Source of the DNA: Catenaria anguillulae PL171
Taxonomy: Eukaryota; Blastocladiomycota; Blastocladiomycetes; Blastocladiales; Catenariaceae
Direction of reading: 5' to 3'
Length of the DNA: 40,168 nucleotides
Assembly: GCA_002102555.1 (NCBI GenBank)
Contig: MCFL01000217.1
Location: forward strand, 1 to 40,168
Shown here: positions 1-10,935 of the stretch, piece by piece
How positions within the stretch are numbered: the stretch's first letter is position 1
Layout: each line of letters opens with the position of its first letter
Translations under genes and position numbers: made by a program
The notes under the pieces: generated by a model
What the model saw: the letters and a program-made list of their open reading frames with translations, nothing else
Told to the model about the DNA's origin: nothing
The model's database searches: none

Positions 1-66
1 TGGCGGGCTGTGTATCCGAGTAGGCCTGAGGCGCGCGGTAGAGTGCATAGCGGCATTGCTTAGCGG

Positions 67-498
67 TCATGTTTGATTAACGGGTACCCCGGACATGAGC
101 TTGAAAGCTGGCTCCCGGCACATGCAGCCGGGCTTGTCGCATGGTTGGGTTGCTGTTTTTTGTTGTTGCCGTGTAGGTTGAATCAGTGCAGGTATTTCCA
201 TGCCGATCCAAGGATACGCACGGGACGAACCATCGGTCATGGAGGCATTCATGGCATGGAATAGAGAATTGAGTAGGACTTCATTACAGGTGGTATACTT
301 CCCAATAGTCATGAGAGTGAAGAGTGAGCGGTGGGGGAGGATGGGTTCGCAACCGACACATCTGAAAACCTTATGAGAACTCATCGTGTGTTGTAAGCCG
401 CGAAATGCAGTAAGCCGTTGGACGCGAACGTCCAAGTCTAAAGGGTTAATCGTGTGTAACAACATACACAGACGAGAAGGCTGGCGTGGGATGGGCAT
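67..498 (-). CDS. Small hypothetical ORF, doubtful
   Basis: An uninterrupted ATG-to-TGA frame of 143 codons. I do not recognise the product. It has no signal peptide or membrane helix. It carries a few cysteines (for example FRCVGCEP and the CDKPGCMC pair near the C-terminus) that could suggest a metal-binding or secreted peptide, but the spacing matches no family I know. Codon third positions are moderately C-rich, as in neighbouring genes, which is weak support. It would diverge from the GPCR gene that starts at 748. It could equally be a chance frame or the last exon of a gene reaching in from elsewhere. Confidence 0.27.
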   Translation of the reverse strand: MPIPRQPSRLCMLLHTINPLDLDVRVQRLTAFRGLQHTMSSHKVFRCVGCEPILPHRSLFTLMTIGKYTTCNEVLLNSLFHAMNASMTDGSSRAYPWIGMEIPALIQPTRQQQKTATQPCDKPGCMCREPAFKLMSGVPVNQT

Positions 499-583
499 TG
501 TTGTCAGTCATTGTTCGTGAAGGATCATGTGGGCGCTACACACCTCGAGAGGTTGACGCGTCCGACCGGCTTCAAAATTCGAC

Positions 584-591
584 TATAAATA
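584..591 (+). promoter_or_regulatory. TATA-like box upstream of class C GPCR gene
   Basis: The octamer TATAAATA lies about 157 bp before the ATG at 748, followed by a pyrimidine-rich leader with several TTC/CTTC runs. Spacing fits a core promoter and a 5' leader of roughly 100 nt. This is motif-level evidence only. Confidence 0.35.
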
Positions 592-747
592 TTCAAATGT
601 GCGATTGATTCCTTCTTCTCGGCCCACTGCCGACCCAATCCATCAACTTGTCAACTGCCGGGTTTCTCTTCTGGCAAAGTCGTTCAAACTCTTCACGCAC
701 CGCCCTTCCTTGATCGTAGTCACTCGGGCCGCCAAAACGTCCCTGCA

Positions 748-3700
748 ATGAAGTGGTTCAAGGCGGGTCAACTTTGGCTTCCATGCCTCTTGCTGGTCTT
801 GCCGGCAATCTTTCATTCAGCCACAGCTCAGTATACTTTACCGGCCACGCAAACACCTAATCCCAATGCCATCAAGATTGGTTTCGGCTGCCCGTTTGCC
901 GACGAGTGGAACACAGAGTGGTGGTTCGTGATAACCTGTGTTAGTTCCGTCCTCACTGATCGGGGTGGCCTGCAATAACGTTGATGCCTTTCCAACTCTC
1001 CATGCAGCGACCAAATCGTGTTCCTGATGGACCTCCATCGCCAGCTGTTACAGTCACAAGGTGTCCTTGGCGCCCATCAAGTCCAAATTCTGCCTTATCG
1101 TGACCTCGAAATCAGCGCATTGCAAGCTTACCGTGCCTCTGATTACTTTGTGAATACTGCTCGCGTTCAAGCCGTGATCGGTTACGTTTATGGGTCCATG
1201 ACGGTTCCGGCGTCGTTCCCAATCTCTCACCTTCAACTTCCTATGTGCGACGGGACCAGTGTTGGCCTCGATTTTTCCGACAAGACTCGCTTCCCAACAT
1301 TTATGAGGACGATCGCTTCGCTCGATGTCATGAATAGGTGCGACTTGAATACTTTTCCGAGTCGGTTGTTGCATGAAAACGTTCCGCTGACATCATGATC
1401 CCAATCTCTTCGCCAGAGCAACCATTGAATACTTGAGCCACATGAAATGGACAAAAAATGTTGCATACATGTACGACGCGGACGGCACTGAGACGCAACG
1501 TTTTGTCGACGGCTGTGCAGCCAGCGGTATTGAGCTCTCAATCAAGGTCAAAATGAGCGTCCAATACGGAACGACCAACTCTTCGGTGTACGAGCCTTGG
1601 ATCCGTGCAATAAAGCAGCAAGGGTCATTCATTATTGTTTTTGGCGTCTGTCGACGCTCATGTCGGTTCGTGAGATAATCGCTTCGCTGTTTGCGTTGTT
1701 TCGCCCACCATAACTCCGCTTGTGTTTCGTCAGCGCCAATCGTGACTGAGGCCAAGCGTCAAGGCATTTTCGGGCCAGGATATTTTTGGATAACTGGATC
1801 TTATGCCATGGATGCACCCGGTATTCGCAATACCACTGGTCTCCATTTCGTGTACCCCGAGGAAAAGGTCGGACCAGTGGCAGACGAGCTCATTACTCGC
1901 TGGCGCCAAACCCAGTACTATCAACAACGCAAGTACGACCCATGGGCAGCCGTTCTCTTTTATGGATCTTGCCTGGGTACCTTCTCTATTCTTTCGTCGG
2001 CTGCAGCACCCTCGGCGATTCACAACACTTTCTTCTACCAATGCAGAGCTTATCATGCGCCGTTTCGACACGGTCCTCCGGCAATCCACCGACTCGAATC
2101 CTCTTCAGTCGCTTATTTCGGGCCAGTATCGCGCTTTACTGTCGTCGCCAGGTAACTACTCATTGGGACCCAATAGCATGACTCCGACAGGTCCAATTGT
2201 GCTTGACGCAAATGGTGACCGTTTGCCGGACATCACCATTTACCACATCGACGGCCAGGGCAAGTATGGCAAGCGAGCAATTTGGAACCCGTCGACCGGA
2301 TTCCGTGACTTCAACCCTGTCGTGTATCCTGGCAATGTGACGGTGACACCGCGCGATGTTATCCCTGTCGAGGAGCTCGCGACTTGGGAAGCATACAGTT
2401 CACCGCTCGGTGGAGTTCTCATCTTCTTGTGTATGTTGGGTGCAGCAATGGCCTGTGTATTAGGTGCAATTTATGTCATGTTTGCGAGCAATCCAATCAT
2501 CAAGCGTGCCAGTCCAAAAATTTGTCTGGTGATGATACTTGGCACCATCATCGGTACGACTTTGTGTTTCTTTCCCAAGATTACACTCGAGGCCATTTGG
2601 GACCGTCGTTCTCACACATGGTCTGTTGTATCCATCAGGATTCGCAACCATTTTCACCGTCTTTGGCAAGCCAACGGCTGCTTCCTGCATCCTGGATGCA
2701 TGGCTGCTTCCGACCTCCTTTTCACTTGTTTTCGGCAACCTCATCACCAAGTCGTATCGCATTTACCGCGTTTTTTCTTCCACAAGACGCATCAAACCGA
2801 TGATGGACAGTGCGGTCGTCATGGCGAGTCTCTTCATTTGGCTCGTCCAAGTCGTCATCTTGATAGCATGGATGGTCATTGACCCACCAATCCCTCGCGT
2901 GGCATCACCGTTCCCGGGAAGCTACTACTGGACTTGCTCTTCGGCATCTTCTTCTCTTCAGACTGGATTCGTGTCCGCGTTGATTGGGTACAACGCATTT
3001 TGGCTCCTCGTTGGCTTTGTCATGGCGTGGGTGACTCGAGCGCTTCCATCGGAATATGGCGAAGCCAAGTGGATCGCCACCTCGGCCTATTTCGTCACCT
3101 TTGTTTGCCTCTTTGCCGTCCCAATTCTCAGCATCCAAGTGATCCCCATGTCAGTTAAGGCTCCCTTCAAGGGACTCGCCGTATTTGTCGCTTTGACGAC
3201 GGTCAATTCGCTCATGTTTGTTCCACGGGCGTATTCGGTCGCGTTCAAAAAACTGGTTGGGTCGTCCTCTTCCTCACGTATGGCATCCATGATGCAGAGC
3301 AAAGCCGGAACTGCGTCGCAAGCATCAGCATCCGTGGCAGTTCACACGCTGCAGGCATCGCCAACAGAGGTACCCGCGTCGCCAAGTCCAAGCGAGCAAA
3401 ACCTGATTTCCAAGGCAGGAGGAGCACCTTCGCCGAGCCGCAAAATGTCAGCAACTGCAACTGTGCCCGCCGTTCAAGTCGCCGCGAATGCACCGAAACC
3501 AGCTCATGTCTTCTTTTCGCGAAAAGTAGGTGTCGTGGATGTATTTGAGCAAGGCATCATCTCGTACGATGCGTCGAGTCTCGTGTATGCCCATGTGGTG
3601 TTGAAGAAACCCAAAGGATCCGAGAACAGTACGGCGGCTCAAGAACACAAGCTCTTGCCCGTGGAGTCGTTCAAAGACCGTGCCGGATTCGCGTGGGCAT

Positions 3701-3894
3701 TGGCCAAGGGTGTGGGAGAGAAACGGTCGTCACATCAAGTCTTGGACGTTGTGGAGGATGCCCAAGCATTGACCATTCACTTCACATTGACCGGGATGCA
3801 AAAGAATGGACCTTGGGCGGTCAAATTTGTCGAGCAAAGTGCGTATGCGCAATGGCTCTCGTGGTACAAGCAGATGGAGCATGTCGATGTTTGA
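748..3894 (+). CDS. Class C (GABA-B/mGlu-like) G protein-coupled receptor
   Basis: Modelled as six exons (748-~905 or ~920, 1008-1337, 1417-1649, 1734-1976, 2047-2553, 2639-3894), about 910 residues; the end of exon 1 is the least certain point. A signal peptide (LPCLLLVLPAIFHSATA) is followed by a periplasmic-binding-protein-like ectodomain of the ANF-receptor type (IKIGFGCPF; VLGAHQVQILPYRDLE; VQAVIGYVYGS; ATIEYLSHMKW). Seven hydrophobic segments start near residue 440, with class C landmarks: RASPKICLVMILG before TM2, a Cys in TAASCILDAW at TM3, KSYRIYRVF after TM3. Family members bind amino acids or related ligands at the cell surface and signal through G proteins. After a Ser/Ala/Pro-rich linker the last ~125 residues form a compact strand-rich region ending WLSWYKQM, reminiscent of a PH-like fold. 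The ligand cannot be told from sequence. Confidence 0.86.
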
Positions 3895-4061
3895 GAACAG
3901 AAGCGCTGGATTGTCTTCTCATGTCTGGCTCATGTGGAATCTAGAACAGTGAGTAAGTACGAGTACCCGCATGGGTAGCTTTGCGAGGAACATATAGTAG
4001 CTGTCTCGAAATAATCAGAAATCAAACATGGACGAGACGCAGATGAGCAACGGTTCTATAC

Positions 4062-4085
4062 TCAAATCAAATCAAATCAAATCAA
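4062..4085. repeat. TCAAA pentanucleotide microsatellite
   Basis: Just under five tandem copies of TCAAA lie in the ~235 bp gap between two convergent genes (class C GPCR ending at 3894, 7TM gene ending at 4131). It lies outside coding sequence and probably within 3' untranslated sequence of one of them. Confidence 0.85.
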
Positions 4086-4130
4086 TTGCGAGCGGGTGCT
4101 CCACTGGCGCCAATCGGCGGACCGAATAAC

Positions 4131-5681
4131 TTAATCATCATCGCCATCTTGACCTTCTTTTCCATTCAGTACAAGTTTCTTGATGTACTCGTTCATGAAG
4201 AACGCAATCCCGTTGACAAGCCCACTGCAGTTGCACGCAATGACCGCGATAAGCACCGAGAAGGGTTCAATGACCTCGCAGAACAAGGAAATCGCGACTG
4301 CCAAGAGCGACAGCGACATGGGGATATACAGGTATCCAGCTGACCTCATAATGTTGCCCAAGCAGAAAGCAGCCAGCTGGGCTCGAGTAATCACCGGCTT
4401 GCGCGTATCGACAATGGCAACGGCTGTCGACTTTTCGGAAATGGCCGATTTTGCTCCGTTCGCCCCGAAAGTTATCGACTGGGAATCATTCCGTGACTTG
4501 CTGATTGGTGAGGCAGCCCCCGAGCCGAGACCACCAGACGGGTCGCCTTGGCTGCTTTGCTGAGAAATAGATTGTGAGCCTGATGCAGTCGCACCCCCAC
4601 CAAAGCTCACGACTTCAGAGATGATTCGGCGAATGTTGAAGGTATTAAGATCAGCTGCCATGCCGTGCGATGCCAGCTTTTTGCTGATGGCAATGTACCC
4701 GCCCATGGTCGCAAATGCGTTGATACCAGACACGAGAGCAGCAGCCAGAGTCAGCAACTTTCCTCCAAGCGTCTTTGCGTCGCCCAACATCCTGATCATC
4801 CCACCGAGTCAGCGCACAAGAATATAAACATATCATGGCTGAGTCAAAAGCAAACATACCAGTAACCAGTGGGTCCGAATGATTGCGTGAAATAGAAGAC
4901 GGGAACCAAGGCGATGATTGGCCCCGCGCAAACAGCATGGAACTTCCAATCGTAGCGACCAAATTTTACCTGGTAGTTGTGGCAAACTTTTGCGTATGTG
5001 TACGCAGAGAGCACAGCATGCACCATTTGATGGTACTGCGGTGTCCGACCGATGGAGGTGGGTGCAGACGCGTCAGAGAATGGTTAGTCCGGCAGTCGCA
5101 AGATGAAACCTCGTACTCCGAGGAAAACCCACAGGTTAACGGCGAGCCCAATTGACACTGAGCGGTCTGGAAATGTCTTGTTGTGAATGAGCCACTGAAT
5201 ACACAGATAATAGAGTAAGTAAGGTCACGAGATCCCATATACCCGAGCAGAGTGCCAGATGGCAACGTTACCAGATGATCCACCAAGTGACTCATGCCCC
5301 AAATTGCGTCAACGATCGCAATGTACATTGTTAACCGGGTCGGAAACGCGCGACTGCCAGGGAGTTTCGTTCTCACCGGGTTTGGATCATTTGGGCGAAG
5401 GTTCCCGCCGCCTATTGATCCGTGACGGCAAGGAATGCGTCAGGACGACTCACGGTTCTGCACACATATGTTGGCTGAGTATGCGTCGTACCCCTTTTCC
5501 GAAAGAAGATATGGGTCAAGACACTGACGCATGCTGTCATGGACATGAGAATGACCATGACCGCAACGATGTGAATCGCCCAGAACATGGGCCAGTTTCC
5601 CATGGCGGCAGAGTAGGACTCACTGGTCGAGCTGACTGGAATGAGCCAGCCAGAGCTGGGAGTGTTGTTGATGCTTGCCAT
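4131..5681 (-). CDS. cAMP-receptor-like (Dicty_CAR/fungal cAR-type) GPCR
   Basis: Five exons join in phase (5681-5492, 5411-5229, 5166-5117, 5035-4860, 4791-4131) into 419 residues; introns are 80, 62, 81 and 68 nt. An extracellular N-terminus precedes TM1 (FWAIHIVAVMVILMSMTACV). Then FFRKRG, AFPTRLTMYIAIVDAIW (TM2), SVSIGLAVNLWVFLG (TM3), AVLSAYTYAKVCHNY, RYDWKFHAVCAGPIIALVPV (TM4) and FGPTGYW follow the order seen in cAMP-receptor-like receptors. TM5 (LLTLAAALVSGINAF) and TM6-TM7 are separated by a polar Gly/Ser-rich third intracellular loop of about 80 residues, which is long for the family. Such receptors act at the plasma membrane through heterotrimeric G proteins. Similarity is at pattern level; Git3/Gpr1-like nutrient receptors are an alternative. 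Ligand unknown. Confidence 0.74.
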
Positions 5682-6029
5682 GACTTTTCTGCTGATTGAC
5701 TTGATGAATGTTCATGAGAGAGGAAGCTGTTAATCAAATGTGAAGGTGTGGGTCGGGGATACTCTTGTTCAGATCCATTCCATTGCTGAGTTCAAACGTT
5801 GGTAAGTCGCACTTGAATCCGATCTTGGGTGTCACTGATCATGCTTGAAACGATGTTCGCAGCGTTCGCTCCCCGCACACGGTTTTTCGCGTGCTGCCGT
5901 CGCGACTTTCAGGTTGTGAAAAGAGCTTGCAAATTAAATGATTTTCGTGGTCGCCTTATAGCACAAGAGCGATGAGTATCTCAAAGTCCTGCTGATACAC
6001 ACACCAACCGCCGAAAGCAGCACCAAAAA
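5682..6029. other. Intergenic, upstream of cAR-like GPCR
   Basis: 348 bp between the start of the minus-strand GPCR and the stop codon of NPRL3, also minus strand. It should contain the GPCR promoter and the NPRL3 3' untranslated region. No open frame with coding character and no clear motif was seen. Confidence 0.6.
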
Positions 6030-9000
6030 TCATGCATGTAACACAGTCACGACCTCACCTGCATACGCTGCCAAGACCGCCTTCAAATCTTTCCTCACTG
6101 TCCCCGTACGATACATGATTTCGTCAGTATGAAAGCGCCCGGTAAAGTATGGCGCCACCCGCTCAAACACGGCCGCCAAATTACCCGGCTGCGTCGCCGC
6201 CACCAGCCTCACCCACTCCCTCACACCAAGCGGCATATCCACCCACGGAATCGTTGCCGGAAGCGTACACTTGATCTGCTCGGGCCGGGGCATCCCCTGC
6301 GCGCCAGACGCGCCAGCAGTCGCGCCGAGCACTGCCGAGCTGCCCTCAGTGCCACAAAGTTGCTCGAAATCCGACAGCGACAGGTGCGGCATGCGGACGA
6401 GAATGGCGGGGACTTTGAGCAGGACAAAGGTATGGAGCTGAATGAGGATGCCACGGGCAACGAGGAAGGCGACCGCGTCCTGGTACGTTGAACGCAAGTC
6501 GCGCGAGGGCACGTGTGCAGAGAGAAACCGAGGAGGACCTGTCGTCAGTTGCGAGATAAAGTCAATCAAGTCCAAGCCGGGGAACTGATTGTGGAAGTCG
6601 CGGGCTAGTGGCGATGCATCGGGATGCGAAGCAGCAATCGACAGCTGCATCATGTCACATTCGGGGTCCACGGCTGCAACGGACCGCAACGAGATTGGGT
6701 GAATGAGGCGCGCCATGCCCCAGAAGATGAGGTGTGCAGCAACACGCAGCAGCTGGTACAGCGGTACTTGGAAGTGGATATGAGCTTCGGTAAACGAGAC
6801 GGAGGGTTTGAACCACCGAACAAAGTCGGCTACGAGCGGGCTTGCATCAGATGGCAGGCGGGCCAGGATGGCATCGCGGTCGCCGACAAACGCGAGCGAG
6901 TGGTAGCTGCGAATCAGTGGAAAATAGCCAGGGCGAGAGGCGCCGCCCGGATCAGCGGCAAGCGCCACCGGATCAGGCTCGAGCGCGTCCCAGGGCAAAT
7001 TGTTTACGAGCCCGGGGGTTGGGCGCGGGCGGGCCAAATCCCACGGCAATGGGTCGCCAAACATGGGAAAGTCGGATAAAGTCGCGACACTGTCAAAGTC
7101 AACGTCCGGCTCGAGCTCGTCCGTGATGAGTACAGAGTTGGCCGTGGGCACGCGGCGGGGTGGGACTTGAATGGTGACGTTGATGTGGTTGTTGACGAGC
7201 AAGTGGGCAGGAGCATCTGCGAGAATGGCCGTGTATGTTTGTGCGAGCAGGTGATTGAGCTCGCAGCGAGTCGAACCGGACGACGAATGATCCATGTGGT
7301 GCATGTACGACGAAGCCGACTGGCCGCGCGAATGACTTTGCGGCTGATTCTGAGCTGATGCGCCAGAATGCCTTGCCCCACCAGAAATCCCACTTGCGCC
7401 GCCTCCGCCACTTGAGCGATCTCGAAGGGCAATAGCCGCTTCCCGCGCGACAAACTCGTGTCTCAACTGTTCGTGCCTGAGCGCCCACGTTAATGGGACC
7501 GCCACGTGCGTGTACAGCGACTCTGCCCACTCGCGCGACCCCGGCCCCAAGTCGGCCAAAATGAAAACGACATGAAACATGTTGATATGCAAGCGAGCCG
7601 ACGACGAGGATCCGCCAGGCGGCGGTAGACCAGAGTCAGCCCCAGCCCCAGGTGCTCCCGCTGAACTCCTGCGCCTTGATGCCGCGTTTGCGTCTTCATA
7701 AATTGACGTGGATGGCGGCGCTGAGCCGTCCGACCTGCGCCGGGGTGTCGCCCATTTGCGGTACTGGCCCGGGTGCGACTTTGACCGCGCCAACCCACCG
7801 CCGCCGCCACCGCCAACGCCAGCAGGATCGTCCGAATCCGAATCGACGGCCAAATCCACCGACTTGAGGGCGGGCGTATTTGGGGCGGTGCTCATCGGCA
7901 CACTCAATCTTCGACTTGCACCCGCGGGCGACCCTTTCCACGGCGGACTGAAATGGACTCGACCCGCGCCACCCGATCGCGCAGCATCATCCACGTCGGT
8001 GTCGTTACCATCATCGTCACCTGTCGTGTACATACCGCCGTCCCAATCGCTATCCGTGCTACACACTTGGTGTTGCTGCTGTTGCGCAAAAGCCATGGAT
8101 CCACCAAACGACGATCTCTTTTTGTGCCTGCCCTTTGCGCCAGCACCGCTCCGGCGTCCTCCTGCACTCGGACCGCCACCGCCATCGGCCTTGTCGGAAT
8201 CGTGCTCATCGTCGCTGCTATTGTAAATGACTTGGCCATTGGCCAATGACGTGGACGAAGACGACGAAGTATTGGGACTGGCATCACCCGCAGCGGGCTC
8301 CTTTTCATTTTCGTCCTCGGTATCCTCGTCGCGCATGTACCTGGCCATGCGGTGCTTGTAGTAAGGGGCCATACCTGGGTATCGGCCACACACTGGCGCC
8401 AGCTTCGCGCCCGTGAGGCCCACGGGGAGACCGAGGAATTGGACGTTGCCGACGGTGAGCTCAAAGGGAGTGTCGCAGCATGCAGGCTTTGGGGCAAGGA
8501 GGTCGGCGAGAAGTGGAAGCTCAAAGCCCAGGAGTGTGTTGTTGGTTGCCAGCGAGGTTGCAGACGTGGTAGTCGGCTGGGATGTGGGTTGAGAAGGATC
8601 GGTGGTTGCTGCTGTGGTCGTTGACTTTGTTGTCGTACTGGCCGCGGTCGTCGGTCGTGTTGCCGACTGCTCACCCATCAACATGCCCGCGACGGTGGTG
8701 CCAGGACCGCCGATCTTGCCATCATGCGTCGTAGGGGCCGCGCTACTCCTCATTCCACCGACCGCCGTGGCGCCGCCGCCCTCTGATGCAAACGCAATCG
8801 ACCCACGCTTTGAAATTGGCGGAACCAAATGCGGGGTTCCGTACGATGGCATGTCGGTGAGGAGCGCAGCGAGGGGTGTCGCCAGCGACTCCTTGGCGAG
8901 TGCCAGAGGCGCCGAGCCGTGCAGCGGGGCGGTTGCCAAGGCCTTGTACGACGTGTGCGTGTGGCCATGGTGGGCAAACGCGAGATGATGGCTGCCTTGG

Positions 9001-9251
9001 GCCCCGGCGGCTAGCTGTGCAGGAGAGGGAGGGTTGGGCGGGTAGTGGGCGACAATGTGGTGGCCTCGGGAGGAGCCGACAACGAGGGCTATACCCAACA
9101 ATGGGCAGTTTGTGGCCATTGGGGTTGGAGGGTTGATTGGCAAGGAAGGGAGCGGCGGCGGGGCGGCAGCAGCAGTAGCCGTCACGGTCGATCCGTGATG
9201 GGCGGCCGTGGCATTGGCGTTGTGGTTGGCATTGGTGGCGGTTCGCTTCAT
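6030..9251 (-). CDS. NPR3: Npr3/NPRL3-type GATOR1 (SEACIT) subunit
   Basis: A single open frame of 1073 codons. Npr3/NPRL3 pairs with Npr2/NPRL2 in GATOR1, which restrains Rag GTPases and so TORC1 at the vacuole or lysosome when amino acids are scarce. The longin-like start is visible near residues 49-72 (CPLLGIALVVGSSRGHHIV), the conserved core strand near 555 (MFHVVFILADLGPGSREW), later LYQLLRVAAHLIFWGMARLI and LIQLHTFVLLKVPAILV, and the C-terminal winged-helix end (PYFTGRFHTDEIMYRTG). Human NPRL3 is about half this length and yeast Npr3 about as long. The extra length is low-complexity: a Thr/Ser/Ala-rich stretch near 160-230, acidic Ser-rich patches near 310-420, and Gly/Ser-rich linkers. 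No intron is required. Confidence 0.88.
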   Translation of the reverse strand: MKRTATNANHNANATAAHHGSTVTATAAAAPPPLPSLPINPPTPMATNCPLLGIALVVGSSRGHHIVAHYPPNPPSPAQLAAGAQGSHHLAFAHHGHTHTSYKALATAPLHGSAPLALAKESLATPLAALLTDMPSYGTPHLVPPISKRGSIAFASEGGGATAVGGMRSSAAPTTHDGKIGGPGTTVAGMLMGEQSATRPTTAASTTTKSTTTAATTDPSQPTSQPTTTSATSLATNNTLLGFELPLLADLLAPKPACCDTPFELTVGNVQFLGLPVGLTGAKLAPVCGRYPGMAPYYKHRMARYMRDEDTEDENEKEPAAGDASPNTSSSSSTSLANGQVIYNSSDDEHDSDKADGGGGPSAGGRRSGAGAKGRHKKRSSFGGSMAFAQQQQHQVCSTDSDWDGGMYTTGDDDGNDTDVDDAARSGGAGRVHFSPPWKGSPAGASRRLSVPMSTAPNTPALKSVDLAVDSDSDDPAGVGGGGGGGLARSKSHPGQYRKWATPRRRSDGSAPPSTSIYEDANAASRRRSSAGAPGAGADSGLPPPGGSSSSARLHINMFHVVFILADLGPGSREWAESLYTHVAVPLTWALRHEQLRHEFVAREAAIALRDRSSGGGGASGISGGARHSGASAQNQPQSHSRGQSASSYMHHMDHSSSGSTRCELNHLLAQTYTAILADAPAHLLVNNHINVTIQVPPRRVPTANSVLITDELEPDVDFDSVATLSDFPMFGDPLPWDLARPRPTPGLVNNLPWDALEPDPVALAADPGGASRPGYFPLIRSYHSLAFVGDRDAILARLPSDASPLVADFVRWFKPSVSFTEAHIHFQVPLYQLLRVAAHLIFWGMARLIHPISLRSVAAVDPECDMMQLSIAASHPDASPLARDFHNQFPGLDLIDFISQLTTGPPRFLSAHVPSRDLRSTYQDAVAFLVARGILIQLHTFVLLKVPAILVRMPHLSLSDFEQLCGTEGSSAVLGATAGASGAQGMPRPEQIKCTLPATIPWVDMPLGVREWVRLVAATQPGNLAAVFERVAPYFTGRFHTDEIMYRTGTVRKDLKAVLAAYAGEVVTVLHA

Positions 9252-10935
9252 TGCATGGCCGAGAGTGTGAGTGTGGAGAGTGGGATTGCCAAAAGAGCAG
9301 ATCCGATTGTATTGTTTAAATTACGTCTACATGGTTGCCTCAGATGACTCTGGCACTCAGGTAGATTTATGCACTTCGCTTGAGTTGAAGTGCCCGCGCC
9401 TTCATCCATTACTAAATACAAGAAATACATCGAAATCATATCCACAATCGGGTCACGAACTTGTCACAACCACTTGGGCATCACTGCGAGGCGGCAAAGG
9501 CCGAGGCCATGCTCCCAACCAGCTCTGGCGGCAGATTTGGTGTGAAGTGAACCGTCCCGTTCATGGGAAAGACGCCAGTCAGCAGTCAGGCCATTGGCAA
9601 TACCCGCAAACAGCGGTTGGGCGGCTCCCTTTTTGCCACCGGTGCCGCGGAAACACAGACACAATGTGAGAAGCAAAGCAGTACCGAATGGGATCAGCAC
9701 AATCAAGTTTTTTCAACGTATCCCTACATATCATTGTGTGCACGAGCACCCTCCAAGAAACTGCGATCCGGCACCAGAAAATCGATCTCGGGACTGGTGC
9801 GCAGGACAACGGCTGCAAGATCGTTCACATTGCGAGCGCAGTCGATCAAGTCAAGTGTGAGTCGAAGCTTGACAGGGGACGATTCTTGATCCGGGCACTG
9901 TTGTCGAGATGGTGCAGGACGTCGTTGTGTGTGATGTTTGTGATGAGAGTGCCAGGCGGCTTGGTGGCAACGTCGCATTGGGGAGGAGTACGCCGGGCTC
10001 ATCTTGGCCATGCTCTTTGCCATGAATCAACAACCTGTTGCGGCACGAGAGCTCTGCACTTGTGGACTCCACCAGCCCCGGCGGAAGATGGTGCTCAACG
10101 ACGGGGGTTACTTGAACCTTGACCAATGTCAAAGTGCACACGTTGGCCTTGACCGTGATCAGAATGTCATGGGCGAGGACTGGCCCATCGCTTTCCCCCA
10201 GGTTGCAATTGCATTGAGATGCTGAATGCACGACTGACTTTCACGCTGGCCATCGTAGATTCGCAGCTGGTGTTGGTGACGGAAAGTTGGCTCGCGGCAT
10301 ACTCTGGAGTGGCGATGCGCTTGGACAATTAGCATTGAAATTCGAGCATGTACGGTACGAATGAGCAGTTTTGCACAAACCAATTTCGAAAGATGTGCTG
10401 CTACCCTCGAAAAATCGAGAGACCTGAGCCGAGTGGAGCATTGCATGAGGCGAGACACTGCGAACACTCTTTGCCCAGCCCAAACGATGAGAGGACTGTG
10501 CTGAGACAATGGCGATCGTGAATCATTGCTTGAAGGTTTAGGTTTGCATTCAGTTCATAAGTTAACATGGAGGTAGTAAATAGTAGGTCAGTTGATGTCG
10601 GGCGGATGTTTGCCGAGCTTTGGAAGCATTTTTAGTTTTGATCCAGGTATACATAAACACGTGACATATTGATCGTGACGGCAGCTGCTCGATCTTGCGT
10701 CGGTGCACTGTTGCTGACGTGGCCGTGCTGCGAACACCACTGGCACCGCGAATTGCTATCAGCTTGGGAATACATATGGATGTGTACACCAAATGTATCC
10801 ATGCACATGTCAAATGTGCCCTGGACTCGAACCAAGCTCCATTCATGAAACAGCATGCCTGTCATTCAACCTGCCCGTGCAGCCGCGCAAGTCCAAGCAT
10901 ACGCGAATCATCATTCAGTGTAGAAATGTTCAAAA
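9252..10935. other. 1.7-kb gene-poor stretch with possible gene relic
   Basis: No confident gene. The minus strand between about 10.23 and 9.46 kb has successive frames with some coding character: a strand-rich piece (DILITVKANVCTLTLVKVQV), then DLIDCARNVNDLAAVVLRT in another frame, then a hydrophobic piece (VLIPFGTALLLTLCLCF followed by RGTGGKKG) that resembles a membrane helix with a basic stop-transfer flank. I could not join them with plausible introns: the frame holding the hydrophobic segment has an upstream stop and no AG acceptor between. It may be a decayed single-pass membrane protein gene, or chance. The right end presumably holds the promoter of the 7TM gene at 10936. Confidence 0.45.

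Noticed and set aside
2605-2638. Short intron at 2605-2638 in the class C GPCR
   Set aside because: 34 nt is too short for this genome. The 85-nt intron 2554-2638 is in phase and joins TM2 to the segment before TM3 correctly.
9464-9706. Minus-strand frame with a membrane helix taken as a small protein
   Set aside because: It lacks an ATG before the hydrophobic stretch and has no usable acceptor, so it is not called as a gene.
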